Source: JAFAXD01 sp035472475
GTDB taxonomy: Bacteria; Pseudomonadota; Alphaproteobacteria; Rhizobiales; Xanthobacteraceae
Direction: 5' to 3'
Length of the DNA stretch: 6,552 nucleotides
Assembly: GCA_035472475.1 (NCBI GenBank)
Contig: DATIPA010000037.1
Coordinates: 1-6,552, forward strand
Made by a program: the position numbers and the translations under genes. The notes under the pieces were generated by a model. That model made no database searches. It was not told where the DNA came from and saw only the letters and a list, made by a program, of their open reading frames with translations. Positions 1-4,912 of the stretch are shown in pieces (position 1 is the first letter of the stretch; the number at the start of each line of letters is the position of its first letter).

Positions 1-149
1 GCGGACGCGAGCTCGGCGCGCACGGCATCCACGACGGCTGAACGACCGTATTGTTCGATGGCAAGTGCGGCGGTCGGCGTGCGCAGGACTTGATCGACCG
101 TGGGGAGTCTTTGGGAACCAGCCTGTTGGGTGGTCTCGCGCCGAGCCAT
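1..149 (-). CDS. selA: SelA, L-seryl-tRNA(Sec) selenium transferase, N-terminal fragment
   Basis: This is the first 49 codons of a gene running off the left edge. SelA is a cytoplasmic PLP enzyme that converts seryl-tRNA(Sec) to selenocysteinyl-tRNA(Sec) using selenophosphate. The visible part matches the small N-terminal SelA domain: a Gln-rich start, then LPTVDQVLRTP at residues 15-25 and EQYGRSAVVDAVRAELAS at 32-49. This follows the family pattern 'LPs(V/I)D.LLR.p...l...YGr..vv.a.R..L'. The PLP-lysine domain lies outside the window. ATG 149 is preferred because TAAGG lies five bases upstream. ATG 164 and GTG 167 are in frame and would add five or six residues (MPKAD...); a TGA at 168-170 blocks anything longer. 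SelA predicts selenoprotein synthesis, in proteobacteria often for a formate dehydrogenase, and selB may lie further left; neither is visible here. Confidence 0.85.
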   Translation of the reverse strand, partial: MARRETTQQAGSQRLPTVDQVLRTPTAALAIEQYGRSAVVDAVRAELAS

Positions 150-220
150 GTCGGCCTTAGGCATCACTCATCTCACGAACCTCACGGGCTACGTGGTCAC
201 TCGTTGTGCGGGCGCTATCC

Positions 221-275
221 TACTCTGTCCTTTGATTTGCGCGTGTCCTTTTTCGCAAAATCGGTTCCCACTTTT
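221..275. repeat. Probable copy of a dispersed Bradyrhizobium-type intergenic repeat
   Basis: The gap between selA and the transporter operon contains, on the plus strand, CTCTGTCCTTTGATTTGCG, then CGTGTCCTTTTTCGCAAAA, then TCGGTTCCCACTTTT. From memory, many Bradyrhizobium and Rhodopseudomonas intergenic regions carry a high-copy element of the form 'CTCTAA.TTTTTG.TT.G...GATCTTTTCGgAAAaCCGGTTCCCACTTTT', which aligns along most of this stretch. The copy is diverged and lacks a clear second half. Its T-rich right end overlaps the stop codon of the downstream permease (TAA at 276-274). The identification rests on recall, not a search. The remaining gap bases (150-220) show nothing else I can support. 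Confidence 0.55.
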
Positions 276-1038
276 AGCGCCGCTTCCAGCGCAGAACGTA
301 GCGCTCAATCTCCTGCAGCGCGAGATTGCTGACGAGCCCGATGACCCCGAGCACGATCACGCCAGCAAAGAGATCGGCGGAATGATAGGCGCGCGCGGCC
401 TGCAGCACATACCATCCGAGGCCGTTTTCGCTGGTGAGCATCTCGCCGATCACGGCCAGGATCAGCGCCACCGTCAGGCCGATGCGCATGCCCGCCAGAA
501 TATCGGCTTGTGCGTTCGGCAGCGTGATCTTCCACATGGTCTTGAAGCGGTTGAGCCGCAGGCTCTGACCAACCTCGACAAGGCGCGGTTCGACCGAGGA
601 GACGCCGTGCACGGTTGCGAGCAGCACCGGCCAGATCGACCCGATTGCGATCACAACCAGCACCATCGTGCTGGTCAGGCCGAGGAACGCCATCACGACC
701 GGCATGAAGGCGGATACCGGCACCGGACGTACGATTTCCAGCATGGGTGCAACGTATTCACGGGCGAGCCGCGAGGTTCCGATCAGCGCGCCGATCACAA
801 TTCCGGCGATCGAGGCCAGGACCCAGCCGTAGATCATGCGCTCGACCGTAGCGCCCGTCAGTTGCGTCAGCTCGCCCCCGTCGAACCCGGACACAAGCGC
901 GGCCCACGCGCGGTTGGGACCCGGCAGAAAAACCGGAGCAATGCCGCCGTAATCCGCAATCAGCTGCCAACCCAAGATCAGCAGCGCGGTGACCGCGACG
1001 CTGCCGGCAATCCAAAGAATGCGAGCGGTCGCGTTCAT
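274..1038 (-). CDS. ABC transporter permease 2 (SsuC/TauC/NitT-like)
   Basis: A 254-residue inner-membrane permease of the binding-protein-dependent NitT/TauT class, close to the usual ~250-280 residues. An N-terminal membrane segment at about residues 8-26 is followed by the family pattern 'FLPGPNRAWAAL' (37-48). More hydrophobic segments lie near 68-88, 108-142, 185-200 and 222-240. Typical motifs are VRPVPVSAFMPVVMAFLG (103-120) and the cytoplasmic ATPase-coupling (EAA-like) loop around 152-200, including LPNAQADILAGMRIGLTVAL. ATG 1038 was chosen because it overlaps the preceding permease stop as ATGA, has GGAG eight bases upstream, and starts just before the first membrane helix. The frame stays open upstream to 1131, but that extension is Arg-rich and lies inside the neighbouring gene. 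It is the last gene of the ATPase-permease-permease operon and probably pairs with permease 1 as a heterodimer. The substrate is unknown. Confidence 0.9.
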   Translation of the reverse strand: MNATARILWIAGSVAVTALLILGWQLIADYGGIAPVFLPGPNRAWAALVSGFDGGELTQLTGATVERMIYGWVLASIAGIVIGALIGTSRLAREYVAPMLEIVRPVPVSAFMPVVMAFLGLTSTMVLVVIAIGSIWPVLLATVHGVSSVEPRLVEVGQSLRLNRFKTMWKITLPNAQADILAGMRIGLTVALILAVIGEMLTSENGLGWYVLQAARAYHSADLFAGVIVLGVIGLVSNLALQEIERYVLRWKRR

Positions 1039-1793
1039 CGCGCGAGCTCCACCATGGCGGCGGGCCCGAACAAGCGCCGTTGGGCCAGCAGCAGCGCGCC
1101 ATTGAGCACCCATCCGACGATGCCGATCCACAGCACGAGGGCGAACATCAGATCGGGGTGTAGCGATTGCGACGCGGTCATCAACTCGTAGCCGATACCA
1201 AGCGGATTGGCCGCGATTTCAACCGTGACCGCGACGATGAGCGACACCGCGGTTGCGAGCCGGAAGGCCACGAAATAGCGCGGCAGCGTCGCCGGCAATA
1301 CCACCTTGGTGACGCGGCCCAGCGTCGAGAGGCGCAGCACCCGGCTGACATCGAGCAGCTGCGGTTCAATGTTGACGATCGCGGACTGGCCGTAGATCAG
1401 CACCGGCCAGAACGTTGCAAAGGCGACGAGTGACACTTCCATCGCGTAGCCAAAGCCTAGCGTGAGGATCGCGACCGGAATCAAGGCGACCGCCGGTACC
1501 GGGCGCAGCACTTCGACCGAGAACTGCGCCAGCCGCGCCGCCGCCGGTATGAGGCCGAACACGATCGATACGATGAGCGCGCTGCCGCCGCCGATCGCAA
1601 GTCCGGTCAGGGCTGCGCGCAGGGTCTCGGCGGTCCGCCGCAAGATGGTGCCGTCGCGTAGCGCCTCGTAGAACGCCACCGCGATCTGCGACGGCATCGC
1701 AAGCGAGTCGCTCTCGATGCCGCTGACCCGCATCGCGACTTCCCACACGACGAGCAGCAGGACCGGAAGGATGAGCGCCTTGAGCAGTTTCAC
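1035..1793 (-). CDS. ABC transporter permease 1 (SsuC/TauC/NitT-like)
   Basis: A 252-residue membrane protein of the same family as the next gene, but clearly a different sequence. The N-terminus (KLLKALILPVLLLVVWEVAM) is the first membrane segment. The hallmark LRPVPAVALIPVAILTLGFG lies at 97-115, and the ATPase-coupling loop spans about 147-192 with LPATLPRYFVAFRLATAVSL at 167-186. LGIGYELM at 198-205 fits the conserved 'GLGy.i' after the loop. The start is GTG 1793, overlapping the ATPase stop as GTGA, with GAGGG about six bases upstream. The same frame is open to 2288, but that stretch overlaps the ATPase and is not protein-like. The gene ends at 1035 in an ATGA overlap with permease 2. 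Translational coupling should keep the two permeases in equal amounts, as expected for a heterodimeric channel; the pairing is inferred. Confidence 0.9.
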   Translation of the reverse strand: MKLLKALILPVLLLVVWEVAMRVSGIESDSLAMPSQIAVAFYEALRDGTILRRTAETLRAALTGLAIGGGSALIVSIVFGLIPAAARLAQFSVEVLRPVPAVALIPVAILTLGFGYAMEVSLVAFATFWPVLIYGQSAIVNIEPQLLDVSRVLRLSTLGRVTKVVLPATLPRYFVAFRLATAVSLIVAVTVEIAANPLGIGYELMTASQSLHPDLMFALVLWIGIVGWVLNGALLLAQRRLFGPAAMVELAR

Positions 1794-2593
1794 GCTTCGC
1801 CCTCGCGGATGAAATCGAACAGCGCGCGTCGCAAACGCAGAAACGCCGGGCTTTCGCGGGTGGTGAGCTGATTGCGCGGCTTCGGCAAATCGACCTCGAA
1901 CACCTGTGCGATGCGGCCTGGGTTGGGATAGAGCGCGACCACCCGATCGCCGAGATAGATCGCCTCTTCGAGATCGTGCGTGACGAACACGACCGTGGTG
2001 CGGCTTGCCTGGATGATGCGCAGGATCTCGTCCTGCAGCGCCTGCCGCGTCATCGCGTCGAGCGCCCCGAACGGCTCGTCCATCAACAGCACCGACGGCT
2101 CTTGCGCCAGGCAGCGGGCGATCTGCACTCTTTGCTGCATGCCGCCGGAGAGCTGTGCCGGAAAATGCTCGGCGTGGCCGGCAAGGCCGACCTTGCCCAG
2201 CAGATCCTTGATGCGCTCGGCGCGTTGCGCGGCCGGCACACCGTTGGCCTCGAGCGCGAGCGAGACGTTGCCGGCCGCGGTGCGCCACGGCAATAAGGCC
2301 TTGCTGTAATCCTGGAACATGAAGGAGATTTCCTGCGCCGGCCCGGTCACGCGCTTACCCGCGAACGTCACCTCCCCGGCGGCCGGCGCTTGCAACCCCC
2401 CGACCATGCGCAACATGGTGGTCTTGCCGCAGCCGGACGGCCCCACCATGCACACGAACTCGGATTTACCGATGGTCAGGTTGATGTCCTGGAGCACCGG
2501 CCGGGTGCCAAAGACATGCGACACGCCGTGAAATGCGATTAAAGGTGCTGCGGTTGCCGCGCCGGCGCGGGGCGTGGGAGCCACATTATTCAT
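1790..2593 (-). CDS. ABC transporter ATP-binding protein (SsuB/TauB/NrtD-like)
   Basis: A 267-residue cytoplasmic ATPase that powers the importer. All nucleotide-binding motifs are intact: Walker A GPSGCGKTT at 51-59 (Lys57), Q-loop Gln94 in FQDYSKALLPW, signature LSGGMQQ at 148-154, Walker B VLLMDE at 168-173, D-loop ALD at 177-179 and H-loop His206 in VTHDLEEA. The 'FQ....LLPW' Q-loop and the 'DEPFGALDA' stretch are typical of the nitrate/sulfonate/taurine subfamily. ATG 2593 (MNNVAPTP) was chosen because the fold begins shortly after it; the frame is open to 2698, but that extension is not family-like. The ribosome site is unclear: AGGGAAG is about 15 bases away, and GAAGCGACC is closer but weak. 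It is the first gene of the minus-strand operon and is transcribed away from the substrate-binding protein gene. High confidence in class; the substrate cannot be read. Confidence 0.94.
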   Translation of the reverse strand: MNNVAPTPRAGAATAAPLIAFHGVSHVFGTRPVLQDINLTIGKSEFVCMVGPSGCGKTTMLRMVGGLQAPAAGEVTFAGKRVTGPAQEISFMFQDYSKALLPWRTAAGNVSLALEANGVPAAQRAERIKDLLGKVGLAGHAEHFPAQLSGGMQQRVQIARCLAQEPSVLLMDEPFGALDAMTRQALQDEILRIIQASRTTVVFVTHDLEEAIYLGDRVVALYPNPGRIAQVFEVDLPKPRNQLTTRESPAFLRLRRALFDFIREGEA

Positions 2594-2615
2594 TATGGTC
2601 GCTTCGCTTCCCTGA

Positions 2616-2639
2616 AATGTCGCCGTTGCGGCGCACATT
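2616..2639. promoter_or_regulatory. Imperfect palindrome upstream of the ATPase operon
   Basis: The left arm AATGTCGCCG (2616-2625) and right arm CGGCG-C-ACATT (2629-2639) pair perfectly except for one extra C at 2634, around a TTG centre. The element lies 23 bases upstream of the ATPase ATG. It could be a repressor operator overlapping the start of transcription, or a hairpin in the mRNA leader. No regulator gene is present in the window to assign it to. The symmetry is directly visible; the function is inference. Confidence 0.4.
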
Positions 2640-2680
2640 GCCCATCCGGCAGCGGCTTGTCGAGCAGTGTGACGGTTCGG

Positions 2681-2712
2681 CAACCGGCTGCGACGCAAGT
2701 TGACGCCGGTTG
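2681..2712. promoter_or_regulatory. Inverted repeat around a candidate -35 box
   Basis: CAACCGGC (2681-2688) is the exact reverse complement of GCCGGTTG (2705-2712), with 16 bases between them. Centre-to-centre spacing is about 24 bases, a little over two helical turns. The right arm begins at the last base of the TTGACG box, so a dimeric regulator bound here could contact RNA polymerase at the binding-protein promoter. A shorter overlapping symmetry, CGGTT (2673-2677) with AACCG (2682-2686), shares the left arm. This is a candidate operator only. Confidence 0.35.
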
Positions 2713-2727
2713 GCAGAACACGATACG
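2700..2727 (+). promoter_or_regulatory. Candidate sigma-70 promoter for the substrate-binding protein
   Basis: TTGACG at 2700-2705 matches five of six bases of the -35 consensus. A 16-base spacer leads to GATACG at 2722-2727, which matches only three of six -10 bases. Transcription would start near 2734, giving a leader of about 35 bases that includes the GGGGAGAG ribosome site. The weak -10 suggests dependence on an activator. I did not find a convincing matching promoter for the minus-strand operon. Confidence 0.35.
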
Positions 2728-2769
2728 GCCATCTGACACAGTCTTGTTGCCGTCAGGGGAGAGAGACGA

Positions 2770-3699
2770 ATGCGACGCTCGGCCAGTTTTCTGTTCGCTG
2801 CCATGGCGGCCGTACTTGCTGCTGCCGGACCGGCTGCCGCCGAAACCAAGCTCAAGATGCTCTATACGGCGGTGACCGGCTTCGGCTCCGCTTATCTGGC
2901 GCAGGAAGCCGATTTCTTCAAAAAGCGCGGGATCGACGTCGAATTCGTCCTGACGCAAAGCTCGGGCAACAACCCGCCCGCGCTGGTCAGCGGCTCGGTT
3001 CAGATCGCCGGCCCGACCATGCCGACCGTGCTCGAGGCCAACGACGCCGGTCTCGATATCGTGGTGTTCGCCGGCGGCGCGGTCTACCCGCTGGTCGGCG
3101 ACGTGCTGGTCGCGCGGCAGGGAAGCGGTATCGAAAAGCCGGCCGACCTGAAAGGCAAAACCGTCGGCGTGCCGGGTCTCGGCGCCTTGCTGCACTTCAT
3201 GCTGCGCCGATCGCTCAAAGCCAACGGGGTCGATCCGAGCTCAGTCAAATACGTCGAGCTGGGCTTTCCGCAGGCGGCTGACGCACTCAAGAGCGGTCAG
3301 ATTGATGCTTATCCGGCGCAGGCCCCATTCACGTCTCGCATCCTGCAGTCCGGCGCCGGCTACGAAGTCGCGAATTGGCTCAAGGACACGCCCGATGGAA
3401 CGCTCACCGTCGTCTACGCGACGCTGCGCAAGTGGGGCGTCGAGAACAAGGACACGATCATCGGCTTGCGTGAGGCGATGAAGGAAGCCAACGCCTACGC
3501 CAAGACCCATGTGAACGAGCTCTACGCGGCGATCGCCAAATACACCAAGCTGCCTCTGGCGGTGGTGTCCTCGCTCCCGCCGCCCAATCTAAGCGTTGAC
3601 GTGACGCCCGAGCAGGTCAAGTTCTGGATCGATCTCGTCAAGGAACAGGGCGTGATCAAGGGCAATCCGGACCCGAAGAGCATTCTGTATGAGCCGTGA
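2770..3699 (+). CDS. Periplasmic substrate-binding protein, NMT1/SsuA-like
   Basis: A 309-residue exported solute-binding protein for the adjacent importer. A Sec signal peptide is clear: MRRSASF, a hydrophobic Ala/Leu core at about 7-19, and a GPAAA|ET cleavage site after residue 24. No lipobox Cys is present, so it is a soluble periplasmic protein. The mature part begins KLKMLYTAVTGFGSAYLAQEADFF, the usual opening of the family ('..a.....p.ylA.e.GfFk..GldVe'). The motifs SGNNPPALVSGSVQIAG, KPADLKGKTVGVPGLG and DALKSGQIDAYPAQAP follow in family order. ATG 2770 has a strong GGGGAGAG site about eight bases upstream. The gene is single and divergent from the ATPase/permease operon across 176 bases, and a hairpin terminator follows it. 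NMT1-type proteins bind ligands from sulfonates to aromatic acids and pyrimidine precursors, so the ligand is not assignable. Confidence 0.92.
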   Translation: MRRSASFLFAAMAAVLAAAGPAAAETKLKMLYTAVTGFGSAYLAQEADFFKKRGIDVEFVLTQSSGNNPPALVSGSVQIAGPTMPTVLEANDAGLDIVVFAGGAVYPLVGDVLVARQGSGIEKPADLKGKTVGVPGLGALLHFMLRRSLKANGVDPSSVKYVELGFPQAADALKSGQIDAYPAQAPFTSRILQSGAGYEVANWLKDTPDGTLTVVYATLRKWGVENKDTIIGLREAMKEANAYAKTHVNELYAAIAKYTKLPLAVVSSLPPPNLSVDVTPEQVKFWIDLVKEQGVIKGNPDPKSILYEP

Positions 3700-3733
3700 G
3701 GTGACCGATCGCCTCAGCTCGCTGCGCTCAAAC

Positions 3734-3761
3734 AAATGGCCGGGACTAGCCCGGCCATTTT
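3734..3761. terminator. Intrinsic terminator between convergent genes
   Basis: A perfect 11-bp stem is formed by AAATGGCCGGG (3734-3744) and CCCGGCCATTT (3750-3760), closed by an ACTAG loop. On the plus strand the stem runs into TTTT, 34 bases after the binding-protein stop. On the minus strand it runs into TTTGTTT, 19 bases after the amidohydrolase stop, so it can plausibly serve both genes. The U-tracts are short, but the stem is strong. Confidence 0.85.
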
Positions 3762-3779
3762 AACAACAAACCCGGGCGC

Positions 3780-4796
3780 CTATTCGGCGGCCGCGGCGAT
3801 CGGCCGCTTCACCCGCGCCATCGCAGCGGCAGCGTTGTTGTGGCGGATCAGATCGCGGTCGTGCTCGCTTAAGCGCGCTTCGTTGATTGCCTTCTGGGTC
3901 CACTCCATGCCGAACCCGGTTCCGTCCGAACCGAACACGATCTTGTCGGCGCCGTAGACTTCGGCGGCAAGCTCGATCGCGCGCGCTCCGAGCGAGTTAC
4001 AGTCGACCAGCACCGGCGCGGCCCGGAATTTCTTCGACGGCAATTCAGTCCCCGGCGGCAAATCGATCATGGTGCGGTGATCCATGCGCTCGATCTCGAA
4101 CGGGATATTGCCGCCCAGGTTGTGACTGAGCACCGTCACGTTCGGGAACGACTTCAGAAAATCGGTCAGACAGAACGTAATCATGTTCTGCGACAGCCGG
4201 GCCTGCATATCGAGCGTGCCAACCCGCGGGTGGCCGTTGTCCGAGGAGTCGATTCTGACCGGTTCGGGATCGTTGGCGATCTTGCCGTAGTGCACGAGCA
4301 TGATCGCGCCGTAGCGATCGGCCGCCTCCAGGATCGGACGGAAGCGCTCGGCGCGTTTAAGCGACAGGAACCCATCGCCCGCGAGCATCGCTCCAACCAT
4401 GCCGGGCAGGGCCATCGCGCGCTCGAACTCCGCCAGCATCACGCCCATGTCGCCAGTCGGCAACGAGGCCAGCGCCGAGAAGCGGCCAGGATATTTCGCA
4501 CAGGCCGCCGAGAGCGCGTCGTTGACGATGCGGCACAGCGGCGCCGACTCCGCGGTCGGCAACCCCTCGATGCCGGTGACTGGCGAGAGCGACAGGATTC
4601 CGCGCTCGACCCCCGTGCGATCCATCTCGGCAACCCGGGTTTCGAGGTCTTCCAGCCACAAGGGTGCCGGCGCAAAGGTCGTTTCCAGGTATTCCTTGCC
4701 GTCATCCTTGGTGTAGATCATCGGCTTGGCGGTGCGCTTGCGGAACGCTTCGGCCAAGGCGTCGGGAAACCAATGCGCATGCATGTCGATGGTCAT
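3780..4796 (-). CDS. Amidohydrolase-2 family metal-dependent hydrolase/decarboxylase (ACMSD-like)
   Basis: A 338-residue TIM-barrel protein of the family that includes aminocarboxymuconate-semialdehyde decarboxylase and resorcylate decarboxylases; no signal peptide, so cytoplasmic. Expected metal ligands are visible: HxH at His6/His8 (DMHAHWFP), His169 on a central strand (IMLVHYGK), His225 (VLSHNLGGN) and Asp291 (IVFGSDGTG). C-terminal RHNNAAAAM (318-326) resembles the usual 'i...NA..l' helix. The family often has 'GSD(Y/F)P' after the last strand; here it is GSDGTGFGMEW, so substrate preference may differ. ATG 4796 was chosen because HxH sits at the expected N-terminal position; the frame is open to 4889, but that extension is Arg/Ser-rich and not family-like. 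Translation may use a Shine-Dalgarno set back behind a hairpin (4806-4826). It is convergent with the binding-protein gene and divergent from the dehydrogenase gene. The reaction, C-C decarboxylation or ring/ester hydrolysis, is unknown. Confidence 0.88.
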   Translation of the reverse strand: MTIDMHAHWFPDALAEAFRKRTAKPMIYTKDDGKEYLETTFAPAPLWLEDLETRVAEMDRTGVERGILSLSPVTGIEGLPTAESAPLCRIVNDALSAACAKYPGRFSALASLPTGDMGVMLAEFERAMALPGMVGAMLAGDGFLSLKRAERFRPILEAADRYGAIMLVHYGKIANDPEPVRIDSSDNGHPRVGTLDMQARLSQNMITFCLTDFLKSFPNVTVLSHNLGGNIPFEIERMDHRTMIDLPPGTELPSKKFRAAPVLVDCNSLGARAIELAAEVYGADKIVFGSDGTGFGMEWTQKAINEARLSEHDRDLIRHNNAAAAMARVKRPIAAAAE

Positions 4797-4805
4797 GGAC
4801 GCTTT

Positions 4806-4826
4806 ACGGCCGCGGGCCGTCCTCCT
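4806..4826 (-). promoter_or_regulatory. Ideal Shine-Dalgarno separated from the amidohydrolase start by a hairpin
   Basis: Read on the minus strand, AGGAGG (4826-4821) is followed at once by ACGGCC-CGC-GGCCGT (4820-4806), a perfect 6-bp GC-rich stem with a three-base loop. AAAGCGTCC and ATG 4796 come next. The linear gap from the Shine-Dalgarno to the ATG is 24 bases, too long for normal initiation. With the stem folded it shortens to nine unpaired bases, a workable spacing. No other good ribosome site lies closer. The sequence facts are direct; use in translation is inferred. Confidence 0.5.
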
Positions 4827-4846
4827 TGCTGAATTTGATTGATGCA

Positions 4847-4875
4847 GGCATACCAAACGAACGCCAATCGGGCAA
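4847..4875 (-). promoter_or_regulatory. Candidate promoter for the amidohydrolase
   Basis: On the minus strand, TTGCCC (4875-4870) and TATGCC (4852-4847) are separated by 17 bases. They match the -35 consensus at four of six positions and the -10 at three of six. Transcription would begin near 4840, giving a leader of about 44 bases carrying the AGGAGG/hairpin element. That would place the longer in-frame start at 4889 upstream of the transcript and support the 4796 start. Weak on its own. Confidence 0.3.
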
Positions 4876-4891
4876 CGCGAGCCGGTCACGA

Positions 4892-4912
4892 ATGACAGCT
4901 AAAACGACATGA
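4892..4912 (+). other. Six-codon leader ORF overlapping the dehydrogenase start (ATGA)
   Basis: ATG at 4892 opens a frame encoding MTAKTT that ends in TGA at 4910-4912, overlapping the dehydrogenase ATG (4909-4911) as ATGA. The dehydrogenase has no recognisable Shine-Dalgarno (AGCTAAAACGAC precedes it), so terminating ribosomes could restart there. The small ORF also has only a weak upstream purine tract (GCGAG, about 11 bases away), and so short an ORF can arise by chance. Confidence 0.25.

Noticed and set aside
100..1191. Long open frame on the plus strand (363 codons) opposite permease 2
   Set aside because: It is antisense to a well-supported permease and its translation is rich in His, Arg, Gln and Asp with no domain pattern. 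This is typical of the antisense frame of a high-GC gene.
1794..2288. N-terminal extension of permease 1 to an upstream ATG
   Set aside because: The extra residues overlap the ATPase gene, are Arg/Ala-rich and precede a natural membrane N-terminus. GTG 1793 has a GAGGG site and a GTGA overlap.
2593..3195. Minus-strand open frame of 200 codons opposite the binding-protein gene, reaching the ATPase start
   Set aside because: It covers the signal peptide and core of the binding protein in antisense and has no recognisable motif. It also runs through the whole divergent control region.
4077..4832. Plus-strand open frame of 251 codons opposite the amidohydrolase
   Set aside because: It is an antisense shadow with His/Arg/Gln-rich composition and no domain-like segments.
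4797..4889. 31-residue N-terminal extension of the amidohydrolase
   Set aside because: The family starts directly at the HxH strand. The extension is not family-like and includes the AGGAGG/hairpin region.
4885..4896. Small inverted repeat GTCA-CGAA-TGAC
   Set aside because: The arms are only four bases long, which is expected by chance.
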